The translations under genes were made by a program, and so were the position numbers. Below, in pieces: positions 10,001 through 24,100 of a stretch of DNA of 64,000 nucleotides. The stretch is from Heliopora coerulea (taxonomy: Eukaryota > Cnidaria > Anthozoa > Scleralcyonacea > Helioporidae), in the NCBI GenBank assembly GCA_030142905.1, contig JASJOG010000044.1, forward strand, positions 1,694,001 through 1,758,000, written 5' to 3'. Positions within the stretch are counted from its first letter, which is position 1. The number at the start of each line of letters is the position of its first letter. The notes beneath the pieces were generated by a model. The model searched no databases. It was given only the letters and a program-made list of their open reading frames with translations, and was not told the origin of the DNA.

Positions 10001-13000
10001 ACGTCAGGGGACTTAAGCAGTTCTCTGACGTTTTTTTAAGCTTAGGGTTAGGGTTACGGACTTAGGGATAAGGTTATGGCCCTTTGTATTGGCTTTTTGC
10101 ATGAGTTCAGAGCTTGAGAAGCATGCTCACTTGTCGTACACATTAGTTTCAGGCTTCTGAACGAACCAAAATTGCGAGTCATTTCCAGGATTTGGCGGTC
10201 AAATAGTAGAGAATCGGCCATTGGATGTTAAAGGAATCAATGACTGCGACACAGTGCAAGAGCTCGCAAAACAAAGGAAAACCTATCGTTTAGCTTTGAT
10301 CATGTGTGAATCGTGCGTACTTCTGCCACGAAGTAATACTGAAATTCGGATGCAGTAGTTCCAGGAACTGTCGAATCGATTCTTTTATTAATCGATCCTT
10401 TCCCTGCAGGACCTCTTCCCCTTGATATCAGGGGTGGTGTCAGGAATTTCCGGACGCAGGGGCCAACGTCTCCGACAGGGGAGCTAAACCAGAGAGACCA
10501 GAACCACGCGCCCTCTATAATATTCTTAATTGGAAGTCAAAAGCTAAACATGCTATTTTCCGCAAGAATAATCGCAACAAGTGACTAGAAACAGTTTACT
10601 TTTAGATTTGACAAGAAGATATGAGTCCGTTATCTTTCTTATTTAAACAAATAACAAGTACTCATAATTTGTACAATATATAGATGTGTTATCATCAGCG
10701 AATGTTCCCCCACGAATTGTTAATTTTTCTCCGACGGGGGGTGCCTAAGGTTCCCCGACAAGGGTCTGTAGCCCCCTCTGCCCTCATCTGGCGCCACCCC
10801 TTCTTGACATATAAAATCACCTGGAGTTAGCCAGAGTAGAATTATGAAAGACTGATTGCACTGGGATAGAGTAAAGAGTTTTAAAGACTCTGTCCTTTCG
10901 AAGTGCTCGATGGACGTCAGCCGTGCGCTTGGATCGGGTTTATGGTTTTCAATAAGCACCTTAGGAACACAAGAAGAAGCGACAAAGGGAAATATTTAAC
11001 TTAAGACCTCAAAATCCACTGTGAGTAAACACGTCTTTAGCAGGACAATAGGAGAAAACGTCTGTTACGTGCTCTTAGGATTTACTGTTGAGGGGGGTCA
11101 GATTTGAAGATTTTAGTACATAACGCAGACTTTGTCTCGTCGGGTACACTACCCACGAAGTTGAAGTCATAAGTGCAAGAGTAAGGCCTTTTTCAGCTGT
11201 CGAACTTCACTTTAACCGAAATCTACGAAAATTAACTTTAAGAGCAGATCAAATTCAATTGCATTTAGTTCGATTTATTGGCGATTGAAATTGGCGTGGA
11301 TCCGGTATCCGCGGAATTTCAATCAACGTGTAACCTAATTTGAATATTTTTACATTGAAAATCTAGCAAAGGAACGACCTGTCATCAAAATTTAATTCTT
11401 TCATTTAACTGCCTGAAACGTTTCCGGCTTTTTCTAAGAAATGGATTTTGCACGTCGCAGCGATATGAAGAGGTCCACATATAGACAGTAATTTAAAATT
11501 TTGATCTTTTTTAATTTGAGAGGGATCAAACTGCGATTAACGTCTCAAGTACCTAACTATGAAAGCCAATGCAAGTCGATACTATAAACCTAAAAATAAA
11601 CTGACAACTAAAATAAATGATTTTTACCAACTTCAATAGACTTCATATATTACATCTGAAAATGATGAATATTAAACTTATCGTTGCGAAATGCTTACAA
11701 GGATATAAGTCCATGTTACTGACGCCGTTTTCACCATAGTGGAGAAGGATGACGTATTGTTCTTGAGTATAGTTGGAAGACTTTTGAAATGTGGGCATAT
11801 GGAGCAGAATCGCTTGTGAAGACTGTTAGCTTTAAGTTAGCTTAAATTGCTTTCAAAAAGCAAATCAGACTTAAATTGCAACGTTCATGAAAGTTTTTTC
11901 TATAGTGCAAACAATAAGGACAGCTACAAATGTCATACATAAGTACATCTAGCCAACAGTAAGTTATTGCCACATAGTAAGTCATCTTTGTTTTTGTGGA
12001 CTGAATACAACACCAATTTCGTTAGCTTCTTATCTCATATATTTAATGAAAAACTTCACCAAAAATGACATCTTGAAGTTATATAGGTCACGTCGTGGAT
12101 GTGTCACATGAAAGCTTCGGACCAGGGATTGAACCTGCAACCTAACAGCAGGTGACCTTATTAACGTATTGATTGCGATGAAATGCATTGTTTGCAGTTG
12201 TCTATGGTGTGTACTATACTAATGCAAAGGACTGAAAATTATGTATTGAAAAGAATCCCGTAGTATGAATGGCAAAATTGCACCTCGAAGCCAGGAATCA
12301 GAGGAAAACTTGAATTGCTACCGCGTGTTAACCAGAGGACTGGGAGCAATGTAAAATGCTACGCACGCGCAGTACTGTTAGAAACAATGGAGCGGCGAAT
12401 TCAATTTTCGTTAATGTTTTGTAGCAAGATTTTATGTAAACAAGGCATGTTCTTCAACGGTTATTTATCCCTTTTGGTCTGGAATAAACGCTGAAAGGAT
12501 TAACGAGGAAGACCAAGTGCTATGCATTGGCTGAAGAGCTATAGGTAGTTAATCGAACTTAGACGTTCGCTGTTATACACTGAAACCACATGTCGCTAAT
12601 CAATTATATTGGGCCAAGGCGGTACTACAGTCCATGAAAGTCGGTGCGGAGAAACCGTCTATCGTTTGGTGAGCTTTACATTCTCAAAGTGGATCGAGGT
12701 AGAGTGACAGCTGTACTATTGGGATTCTTTGCTGGAAGTGTCGGAAAACTAGTCGGACCTCCTAGGCAATATTGCCTGTCGTATTTCATAAAAATATGAA
12801 TTTGTTAACACTTGGCAATTGACACTTGAGTATTACGCACTTAAACCGCTTTTGTTTAGGCGATACGATTCTCGTCAAACTTCCTGCATGTGGGAGACAT
12901 ATTCCCGCATGAGCTCGCACAATTCTCTAATTTTGCTTTCCACGCCTGTGTGAATGAATAAGCACTTATTCGACTTCCTCTGGTTGGTTCCCTGAAAACT

Positions 13001-14738
13001 ACCTTCCGGCTGGGCATCTGAACCACAAACCACTTTTGCGGAAGATTGTAGATGTTTGGAATGAAACATCCTGCCACAAGGAGATTTTTCTTGAGTTTTG
13101 TTGCTCAACTAGAGATGACGTGATGAGATGACCAACTGACGAACTAGGCGGATATTCTAAGATAAAATAATAAAAGTTAAGGCCCAGTAAAGAAAGCCTG
13201 AATCCATTTCAGATCTCTTATGGTTTCTTTCAGGAATCTTTACTGGACTTTAACTTTTATCATTAAGAATGACCTTGCATGTTCTTGACTTCCTTTCGGG
13301 TGGCCGATAACTACCTTCCCATTAATATTGGACCTTTCATAAACAAGCTAAAAAAATTTTCACGGAAGTCAATCGACCTTTGGTGTGAAACAATACGCGG
13401 TTTAATACGTTCCTGGTTCTTCAGAGCTGATTATATGAGCTCGAGACAGCATGTCTAAGCGGTTGAAATAAATGGTCAAGAAATTGACTTCCTTTAACCG
13501 TATGTTATTCAAGGTCATTGTCAAACCTGGTTTGACAATGACGTTGAAATAACGGCGAAATATTACCGTTTACATTCATCTTGTTTTTGACCGTACGTTC
13601 CAGTGTTACTTTTCAGGTACATAACCGTCTACCGGTTTGAAAGTTGGTCCCTTGATACGCTTTTCTTTGCATGGAGACAAGGTTCTTCTCAAGGAAGTGA
13701 AATAACTGTTTGTGTCACGAGAAGAGCGAAGAAGGAAATTACTTTTTCATACCATTTACTTCATACCATTTTTAGGAGTATTACAAACGTCGCATTTCTG
13801 CCATGGCATATTCATTACAATTAAGTTCACATGAATGATTAGAATTTTCTCAACTTCCTTTTGCTGCAAATTGTGTGTAGTGTTATTTAAAGGTCACCAA
13901 GCTTTGTTGTAAAGAACAATTATATTAGTCGTATGACTTGCGTAACTTAATTTTATGTTTCTGGAGAGCACTTGAACGTTGAATACTTAAGAATTTACCA
14001 AAGAAGTTGAATAGGCCTTCATTAGTTGTGCTATGCAACAGGAAATGATTAAGAAGTTCCAAGGTTGGTTTGAAGTGGATGTTTGCAATTTGCAAATATT
14101 TCTATTATAAGTGGGCACTTACCAAAATGTCAAGCTGCTACAGAGATCCACTTTAGATACTCTGTATTTCACACCAACCCATGGTTAATAATTGTCAAAA
14201 CACTTAATCTGTTTGTAAGGGTGTAGATGTTTCTCATTTTTTAAAGGAATGAAAGCTTCCTTTGTTACAGCAGAAAGTGGGTTTTATTTTAACCAGCACC
14301 TCATTGATTTGAAGCATATATAGTCCTAGTAAAATTCTTAAATTATTGACTTATTCTAGGACAAATAAGAATTTATTTCTGTACAAGCTTTCAATCACCA
14401 ATCTCTGCTTCACCTCGTGAAGACCACACCTTGTGGACAAATGTGGTCTTGCTGGTGAGATACTGAGCCTGTTTGGGAACTTTAGTTTGTCTCTACCTGA
14501 CTGCATTTCTTCAGCCTTTTCAGGTAGTTTTCTCTCAGGTCAAATAATGTCTATTTTAGAGTGCTTCATCCAGATGCAAAACTATAACCAAAGTCAGATG
14601 GTCATGAATTAAACTTGCATACAATGCTTCTGTCTGTCAGTGTCAAACACACTGATAAAGACCTTATGATTGAAATCTACAGCCCTCTTTTTCATAACTA
14701 AAAGATGAAATACTGTAAATGAACAAAATAAACAACAC
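7079..14738. other. Intergenic, repeat-rich, no gene supported
   Basis: I see no convincing exon chain on either strand. Contents noted: a repeat related to 27850-27935 at about 9040-9125; a GC-rich fragment at 9655-9740; telomere-like TTAGGG runs at 9880-9903 and 10040-10057; a member of the CGTCTGGCGTTA repeat at 10795-10860; a tRNA B-box-like match on the minus strand near 12120-12150 without a matching A box; a hairpin MITE at 13168-13263; and a short palindrome around 13515-13545. Confidence 0.5.
13168..13263. mobile_element. Short hairpin MITE
   Basis: The left arm (AATAAAAGTTAAGGCCCAGT and on into AAAGAAAGCC) is mirrored by the right arm, which ends in ACTGGACTTTAACTTTTAT, with a few mismatches over about 38 bp. 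The loop is only about 20 bp. There is no coding capacity. It is probably a non-autonomous DNA transposon; the superfamily is not identifiable. Confidence 0.6.
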
Positions 14739-14746
14739 CATCAAGG

Positions 14747-15060
14747 CAGTGGTTCTCAACCTTGTTTGGATGAACCCCCACCTGCCTCATACTGAAACCT
14801 CTTGCCACCCCCTGCCAAGTGCACTCAGTCCCAGTTCTGTATCCACACCAGTGACCAACCCAATGACAGAGTAATACCAAGCTGAATAACTGTAATCGTT
14901 TTTCATTTAGATATTGCCAAGCTAGTCAGTGACTGTTAGATTGTAATATTAAATGACTACTAGAAACATAAAAATGCTTTGGTGGTGAATGCCCACCATT
15001 TACATCCAATGCCTCCTCCTGCCCACATGAATGCCCATATGGGGGGGTTGAGAAATGGTG
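14747..15060. mobile_element. hAT-type MITE (CAGTGGTTCTCAACC terminus)
   Basis: The left end, CAGTGGTTCTCAACC, is the classic terminal sequence of many hAT elements. The right end is its degraded complement (GGTTGAGAAATGGTG). The flanks CATCAAGG (14739-14746) and CAGTAAGG (15061-15068) match at 6 of 8 positions, consistent with the 8-bp target duplication of hAT transposition. The 314-bp interior encodes nothing, so it is a decayed non-autonomous copy. Confidence 0.7.
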
Positions 15061-15727
15061 CAGTAAGGCATATTAAAAACAATCCACTGTGTACAATAGA
15101 CTACTGGATATAGAACTGTAAACTTGTGGAGTATTACTGGATTAAACCTATTTAGATCAGAGATTTGAATCTGAGATTATATACCATATTATCATGATAA
15201 CTGCCATGTCAATTGTTCTCAAAGGGAAGTTTGATTTATGCATTTTCACGAAAGAGGGGTTGATTTTTGTTTTCCCTTTCATGAGCAAACATCAAAAGTG
15301 AAAATCATTTAAGAAATGGAAATTATATTTTATTGATAATCATGATATTGTAGACTAATACCATGACATGGTTGATATTATATATTGTAGTTAAATATCT
15401 CCTCAAGCCAAAGGTGTGTGTGAACTTCAGTGAACCTTTCTGATTAATTTCTGGGAACATTTAGTTTCCAATGCTCTCCATGCTATGGTGTTACCCAGAA
15501 TGACCTAAGGTGATCCTGGGAATAATTCCATTGTTCACTTTTTCTGGTGTTAAATAAGGGGCAAAATGAATACAAAAAAACATAAAATGGTAAGGAAACA
15601 TGTGGCAACATGTCATGCTCAAGTGATTTCAAAACATTTTTTCAAACTTTCAGTCAGCCATCTTCCCTTTCTCAATACTGCATATAGGTTTCACTTTGAC
15701 TTCTCTGAGTGACGTGACCTGAGTCTC

Positions 15728-18174
15728 ATGGCAGATTCTGATCCCTGGGATGACAGTGATCAGCACGAGATCCCACGAACTGCAAGACGACGCCAATGGT
15801 CTCTTAGAGCAAGTCATCTTCACAGCCAGTCTCCACATAGCCGTAATCCTTCTAACAGAAGATCTAGAATTGGTGATGATCTTGGTGAAAAGGTTCAAGA
15901 TTTGACATCCTCTTTAAGGGCAACCTCTGAGGTTCTGTCAACTGCAGACCGTATGCTGGAACATTATCGCTGCATTAATGATGACCAAGATGAGGAAATC
16001 AGAAGGGTATGTGAGCTGCAATTATACTATGCAACCAACCAATGATGAAAAATAGCATATTGTATAGGCATTGTTTAAGCAACATGTAAAAAGCCAAATG
16101 GTCTTGATACTTGTCTTGTAAATAATTGTTATTACCTAGCAAGCATGGAAAATAACTTCAATTAGTGTACCTTGCAGTATTCCATTTCATTTATGAGCAG
16201 TGCTGACACTATCTACATATACTGGCTATCAAAAATATATACAGGATGGCTTATGCTTCTTGGGCCTGTTCAATATGAATTTGTTGACCAGAGTTGACAG
16301 TTGACCTTTTCAAAAACTGCATGCTAGGATGGTTAGTCATTACAGTATGGAAGAATTTTTTCATGCAAGAATTTTTTCACAACAAGTTTTAAAAATTTAT
16401 GCAAGCATAAACAAATACATAAATAAGTTTGGCAAACTGGGTATTTACTGGTAAATTGTTTTTTACATTCAAATAATACATATTCTTCATAGCCAAAATT
16501 CATGCAACTTCTCATGATTTTCATCATCATCATTTGATTGCTTTTAGTTGAGGTCAGAGCTCGATCATTCAACTGAGCTTATACAGCAGCGCAGAAGACA
16601 ACAGCAGAATCGCTCACTGTCCCAGGTACTATGATTACCACAGGTCAGAGTTTTTACACTGAAGTGGACTTGACTGTCTACCTGAGATTTTGGTTGCCTT
16701 CTTTGAAACAATGCAATGCCTGTGGCATTTAGATCATCAGCAACTGAAGGCATTTCCTCAAACACTTTTATAAACTCATGTGACTAAAATGGTGGGCAAA
16801 CAAGGGGTGCATGCCCCTGGCCCCTCTACAGGTGGGTTGTGCCCCCCAATAATTAGTGGGTTTCTACACCTCTGGCCATTGTAAGGTGACATTTGAGTGC
16901 CGTATCTTACTTCTTTCAGTGTTACTAATGTGGCATAATTAAGGTTGAAGAAAATGTGTGCCTTAGTTTGGTAAATGACTGAGGGAATTTGTCAAGCTAT
17001 GCTTGCTGGAAAATGCATCTGAGTTTCAGATGGGATAAAACCCTTCATGAATGGTATTTGGGCATATTCTGCTGCTGTGCTATAGTTGCTGAGGACAGTT
17101 ACTTTTTGAACAGCTAACTTATTCCAGGGATGAATTTCAAGTTTAACCAATAATTAAGATTTCTAACATCATGAGAAAAACTGAAAAACTCTCTAATTTT
17201 TATGCTTATTAGTGTTATGTTGTATTTTTGAAAGTCATTTGGACCAGAGCTGCAATTTATCACAGAGAATGTATGCAGTTATTCAGTCACCAAGTTTTAA
17301 CGAAGTTATTGAAATTTAAGGGTATTTTAACTTATTAAGGGGCAGGGCTTATCCCTTTGACGAGTAAAATCGCCTGGCGTTAACCGGAGTACAATACTGA
17401 AGTGCGCCCTTGTGCCATAATGGGTCAATGACGTTTTCGCATACAACATTGACATCACTGGCACTTTTTTTCAGAAAGACTGTCCGCATTTTAATCACAA
17501 TTAAAACATAATCTAACTTTAAAATATGTTCAATAATTGTTTGAGTCTTCCTTTTCAATGAAATAATAACGTAACAATAGCAAACTTCAAAGGCCAGAAC
17601 TATTCGCGCACACACCCCGTACAGGTTGTTTTAGCTGGTTCTTAAAACTGTCAAGCGTTATGAATATTCACGTTGACTCTATCCTTACGTGAATGTCTGT
17701 GAAACTTAATCAAACCACGGACCTTTAATTCTTTAATTCCCGGCTGGACGCCTCCCGTGATGAGTAAAATCGTCTTTCAGTTCTAGATAAACAATTTGAC
17801 TTTACTATGAGGTCAAGAGCAGCTTGCTGAGGTCAAAGGGTTAAAAATCGGCCTCGTCCTACGATCCCCATATCGCCTTTTATATCTACGATGTTATTCA
17901 GCTTAGTTTTGAGAAAGGCTTTCGGGGTTAAAATCGTTGAAATGTTAAGATCTATAATTTTTGCCCTGCCGGATGACCCAAAGTTGCATTTTTTTGCAAC
18001 AGATCCCGGTTGGGCCTTAAAAATCATTCAGACTCGAAAAATTCTCTTCATCAGGAGTATTAACTTAAATGTTAGCTACTGAGTGTAAACGCCACAATAT
18101 TCCATTAAATATAGTTTGTTTCTAATTTCTTTCGTTTCAATTAGGTGAGATTTGCCGACGAGTCCAGATCAGAG
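15728..18174 (+). CDS. CEP128: CEP128-like gene, exons 1-3 (N-terminal leader and first helix)
   Basis: Exons: 15728-16006, 16548-16625, 18145-18174, all phase 0. Exon 1 encodes 93 residues: an acidic start (MADSDPWDDSD), an Arg/Ser/His-rich disordered stretch, and from about residue 55 the conserved DLTSSLRATSEVL helix. Exon 2 encodes LRSELDHSTELIQQRRRQQQ and ends SLSQ. Exon 3 is a 30-bp micro-exon (VRFADESRSE) with a good acceptor (TTTCAATTAG) and donor (GTATTC). It is the weakest of the three but preserves frame. Confidence 0.75.
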
Positions 18175-21100
18175 GTATTCTAGCTCGTAGTAATACAATT
18201 TATCCAATGTTCAAAATTATAATTCAGAGATAACAACTCATCCTTTCTGATACCCTGCGGATTAGAAGTTTCCCTCTAGTCAAGTGCCGGAGGCCGTGAT
18301 CCGTTTCCGATTTCATCTTTTTACACTTGACAGCAGGCTTGCCTTTCGAAACTGAAAGTTTCCTCTTTGGGGAGCCTTTTCAACATCTGGTGTAAGTGGA
18401 CGGGACGTGATAACAAAGTAAAATGTTTGCTGACACGAATAAAAACGTATCCCTGTGGATGGCACCTAAATTACTAATACGTTTACCGTATTTTAAGACC
18501 TTGCGGCATTGGTTAAATAAATGCGCTCGAAAATATGAAAGTAAGGAATCGACGTATTTTTAGGCGTTCAAAACTTTGGGTCCCTTTTTTCAAACCGTTT
18601 TGTCTTTGCTGTTACTAATATTAAGTCTTATTTGGATTGGCAATCAACGCAGACTTAAATACTTAAGAATTCAAAATGGAATTCACTCTCACATGTCATG
18701 TGTGTTGCTAGGACTCTGGATAATCGGTTCGTCCTTCTTCATCGGAGAATTCAAAAAACTAGAGTTAACCTGAGACTGTAATGTTTATGTGGTGTAAAAC
18801 TGTACAAGGGTTAGCCTTACCTGCCCAGGCAACGAACCTACCTGGTATTCCACCAAAGGAGATTGAAAATATGACATACCACCTCATCACTTTATGTTTT
18901 GTCCATTATATTTGTTCCAAGTTTCATTCGTTCAGATATTTTGTTTATTGTCAGTTTGTAACTGTATTGTTTTTAAATTAAGCCGATCGATGATCTTCAC
19001 GTGTCACTAAGAGATCTGGAAAAAGAACAACGTAGATTAACGAAAGAGATCGACAGAGACCGAGATGAAAGAGCCAGGTACATCCATCTTAACTCATGTC
19101 AAACTGAACGTGGATATACCGTATAATAACATAAATATGGTTATGGATGAAGACCAGCTATAAGAATATGTCGTTGACGTTGATGTATATAAGGATCGTA
19201 GCTACTCCCGTTTTAGTGCTGGATGGAAACTCTGTAAAGCAAAACAAGAGAAAGGTCTTCATGGAGAGTCATGGGGTTTTAGAATTTTGCCCTTTTTGAC
19301 TGACCAATAAACTTTCATTACTCACATTTTTTAAAAGAATTGTTATTTGCCTAAGCTCATTGGAGGTTTTACCAAGTAATACGCTATGACTTTGCTACAT
19401 AATAATGTATGTAATTTATAATAGCACGTTAATAGTATGCGAACTTTACAACTTTTGGCATCAACTTATGCAGAGTTTGATGTAAGAATAGTTTGATATC
19501 AGAACACGTTTCTTTCTCTGATGAAGGGCCTTTGCTTGAAAAGTTGGGATTCTTTGAGATCATTCACGGAAGTTATCAACCTCTAAACTTTTAACCTCAT
19601 ATAGAATTTGCTGGTTTTTGCCGAAATATGGTGCCGGTCGGTTTAAGCAGACCTTTTGTGCGGATCGGTAGGAGCTACTGTGGCCAGAATTAAATTTTTT
19701 TTCTTTTTACAGGATTGATGACGACAACAGACGAACTGTGCGCAGACTTGAAGAATCCTTTCAAAGAATTGAAGATGGTAAATCATGATAAGTGTACAGT
19801 CAGTTGAGGTTGGTTTGGCAGCTGAAAAGTGGGTAAGCTAAGGGCACCAGGTAGAATGGCCAGTACCTTGAGGGATCGGTAGTGGAAAGGATGAATCCAG
19901 TAGGATACGATGGAGTAAGATGAGTTCGAGTAGGTAAACGAGGGTTGAGAAAGGCAAGGTGGTGCTGGGATGTAAAGGGAGTGGGAAAGGAACTGGAGAG
20001 CAGAGGATGCCAAATTTTTAATGCTTTTTTTCTTTACTTCTCAGATCTGCGTGGCTCTTGGTCTGAGAGGTACAGTAAGTCTACCCTTTTGTGCATGAAT
20101 TTTCTCCATTCTGTTCTTTGTTCTCTTTTGTTTGTTTTTGCCTTGGTTTTTCATTTCTTCTGTTGTTGTAATCTATTGCTGTACGCCAGCCGTATGCAGG
20201 AAAGGGTTAAGGGCCCTTCGTGCTTCTCTACGCGGACACTCATTCTCGCGGGCGAGAAGTAAAAAATTCCAAGAGAGATCGTACCATCTGTAATCAGCGA
20301 ATCAGCGGCAAACTTAACCTATAAATGTTGACGTTTTAGGAGCAGACAACGTCTTTAGAACGTAGGAACGCTGCCAGTGACGTCTGTGTAGAACTGAAAC
20401 GGTATTTTGGATGTTCGATTGTGGCCTTAGGATGCGAAAATGTTTATTTTCTTTGTTTTGCATGAAAAATTCTATTGAAAAAGACGCCGTCCGTAAATTG
20501 AGAACGATTGTTGCTTCAGCTCTCCATTCTAAACTGGCCGAGTGCTGGAACGTTTCTGACTGCGAACGGTTTTTCAACAAAATGACAGTCATTGACGTAT
20601 CAACATTTTTTGAACATGATTTTAAATTATTTAGCTTGAAGATAAGGAACGTGTTGCTGTCTTTTGATGTTACGGCGGGTTGTTACAGTTAATGTCATTT
20701 TTATATCAACAAGTTATCAGTTTGGAAATTAATTGCCGGCCAACAATCTTCTCAAGGTGACGACGAACGAACCGCTTTTTCACGACGACTTAAGGGGTTA
20801 TTTATTTTATTTCCGAACGTGGCGTGGTATTAGTAAACTTTGCAATATCAAGGCTCGGGTAAACGTTTGAAGATCCAGATAACATTGGCTAACATTTACT
20901 GGTCCAACAATCTTAGTTGGATTAAGGTTTGCCGTCGGTCAAACATTTTCCTAACACACGATGACTTGCAACGAATGTCGGAGAAAATTTGGAGTATCTA
21001 ATTTTTATGTATACGTTGTTTCTCGTATGTTTTTTATACCTCTGCAATCAGAGAAAGAAGGCGGAAGGACAATGATGATTCCGACATAGTCAACCGAAGG

Positions 21101-24100
21101 CAGGCGGAGAAATTTACCAAGAAGGTTAGCAGAAAGACACTTAGGGCACCAACCATTCTTCTTTAACGATTTTACATCACCAATCCATTTTATTTTTGTT
21201 TTTTATGGATTATTTATTCCTTTTATATCATGGAAAGGGAACTGACAGCGAAAGAGACCTTTTATCAGAAAGCGTGAGGTTAACTGTAGAAAAAGAACGC
21301 GAGATTAAAGAACTGCGAGATCAGGTAAAGAATATGAAACACTACGAAAAAATAACGTTGGCGAAAATGTCATCCTCGTTTTCGGGCCTCTTGTATAGAG
21401 AAATTTCCCCCCGGAGGTTGCTCCGCGATCTAACATACAAGGGGTAGATCGGTTTTTTAATTTTTCCCTGAATGCATCTGGCTGACGACTTTCCATTGCG
21501 CTTCCCTTGTGAATTATCAGTGAGTCAGATAAAATGTCTGTCGTGGTTTTCTTCATGCTGTTCTTGACGTTGAGTTTCGTCCTTATCTTCAATTTGTTGT
21601 TCTTTTCTCCTTATTCGTCCCACTAAAGCTTCACGAGTCTCAGAAAAGCTCTCAGGATCAGGAAATTGAATCGAAAGTTCGACGGATTTATGAACAAGTT
21701 AGTAGGTTCGCCATAACCATGCTTTCTTTCTGTGATTATTTCAGCAGCCCTTACTTCCTTATGAAAAAGTTTGATATTTACCCCTTAGGAACGATCAGCG
21801 AGCAAAGAGAAGAAAGAAGTTGGGAAACTTATCGAGGAGCTCAAAAGCGTCAAGGTAGATGTGCATTTATTAGTCGTTTTGTCATCAGGGACTGATTCCG
21901 GTTTCGACGGGTAATCCATCTGTTGATTTATCCAACCTTACGTGAATTCGAGACGGGTAAATGATCAAGTTCTCGTAAATCTGATGAGACAACTTTGAAC
22001 CCAAAACACGGTTACCTTGTCGTGACAAATGGTAACCATTACGGCTTCGTAACTCACAGCAGTATCCTCGTTCCAGGACGTACAAGACGCTGTAACGTCG
22101 AAAAATATCCGATGTGGATTCCGAACGTGCTGGGAACCGGTTTATCGTGCTTGAAATTCATCTCGATACACGAATGAACTGATGGATAAAATATATCGAA
22201 TTGTTTGATAAAAATTATGACCGTTCCGTTCTTGGATTAAGATGGGTTGTCCGTCCAACACGGATAATCCGTCGCTGTAGTGAAAACGGCGTACTAAGGG
22301 TAGATAGGAATACGGGGCAGTGTCTGTCAGTAACGAGTAGATAGGTACAAAGGGTGGTGTCTGTGTGATTAACGGGAGATCAGAGGGTCGTTGTGACTGG
22401 GGTTAACGGTCATTTTTGCCATTTCCATAGTAATCGAGGACCACCTCCTGGTAGTCGATCATGTACCCAGCCAAGAATGCTTATACTACAAGACCACTGC
22501 GGCTTTATTGTATGAGAGTACATTGTCATCCCTTTTCCATCCTTGTAAGAATCTTGATGACGTTGATCGAGGTTGTTGCACTAACATTGCTTACTCGTAC
22601 AACAAGCTTCTTGTGGGTTTTTTCAGCAACTACTGAGGCCACGTAACGGAACGATCTGCAACAACGTTAAGGATAACCAGCTACTCTTACAATTTCTTGA
22701 CAGACTTGCTACAAATACGAAGAGATTACATCTTGCGACACACTGGTGAAATTTTTGGTTGCGAACTTAAAGAATCTCGCTGTTTTTATAAAACGGGCCA
22801 ACAGATGATCATCTTTTGCGGCCAGCATATACCACAGTTTTCACTGAAACACAGTTTTATTTTGATAAGCTATTTTAAACCTTCCTGGGGACTTGCACTT
22901 CCTCCTATTCTAAAGTAACTCTAGGCTTCTTTGAAAAGTGCGTATTGTATTGTTTTGCTAGTTGTTCTTGAACAATTGATTTGAGTAATATATATACAGT
23001 ATTTAAGTTGATGCTTACTTGTGTTGGTTGAGATTCAGAGATGATGCTGGTCTATTTTCTAGAATTTAATGAGTGAGACGGCAAGCGAGAAGAGAATGAA
23101 AGAACAACTGAAAAAGATTAAAAGGTGATGATAGAATTCGAAATACTTCCATATTGTTCCACAGTAATTTTTCTTAACAATTGACGTAAGCCAGTGAACT
23201 CTTCACTGATGTGAACAAAAAGTGACAGTAACTAGAAGTAAGTAACTGGTAAACTAAAAGTAACAATAACTTGGAAAGTAACAAGCGAATAGTTTAAGAA
23301 TCGGTAAAAAGTTTTTCAGAAGGTTAGGGTTTGTAAACATAAGACATTTTTGATCAAAGTCTAACAAATTTCGATTAAGGACGCCTCAAATGATGCTTGA
23401 CTTTTCAAATAACGGCTCTTCAATTCGGCTCTTCACATCTTACCTATACGTGATACTTACACAGCTACTTTCACGTGTTATAGATGGCCGGTACGTTCTT
23501 TATGGAGAGCAGAGAAATTTCGTTATGCTTTCCTGAGCCAACTTCTTGTTTCTGGTGGAGCAATCTAATTTTATTTTCTAGTCACGCTAGGAGCAATTTA
23601 AGCACTTTCTTCTCTGTCAAAGTGTGGGAAAATGATTTAATGAACGTTTCCACCTAAAATTTCGTGTCAGTACTGCATTCCCAAGCCTTCCTACTGACTT
23701 TTCTATCTGTGCTTTAAGCTGTTTCGAAACTTTTATCTGTAGTTTGTCTTTCAATCTACCCGTGACCAAATACCTGTTCTACTATCTCCTTGAGTTCAAG
23801 CACGCCTTTTACAATCTAGAATGAAAGCTCGCACCGCCTTTATATGACACCTGAATGAAATTGCGAAACCGAATGAAATTTCATTCCGGAATGGGAACCG
23901 GTATGAACTCAATTCGGAATGTGTTAACTCTCATTCAGGATTCGTGTGAACATCTAAATGAAATACATAACGATATCAGATCAATAAGAGAGCTAAAGCT
24001 TGGCATGACGATAAGTTCATTAAATAGACACAAGAGTTTGCGGTAAAGTCACGTTTATTTTAAGCAAACTTTAACAATAAACCACGTGATGTGACCAAAC

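Noticed and set aside
12120..12150. Minus-strand GGTTCAATCCC tRNA B-box match
   Set aside because: There is no A box, acceptor stem or cloverleaf around it; at most a SINE relic.
5963..15728. GPCR next to CEP128 as conserved synteny with vertebrate TSHR-CEP128
   Set aside because: The receptor here is a small class A type without leucine-rich repeats, on the opposite strand and 8.6 kb away; proximity alone does not support homology to TSHR.
22627..22756. Exon-like stretch after a strong TTTTTTCAG acceptor
   Set aside because: It is open for about 40 codons but has no donor in the phase required by the neighbouring phase-0 exons, and the reading is not coiled-coil.
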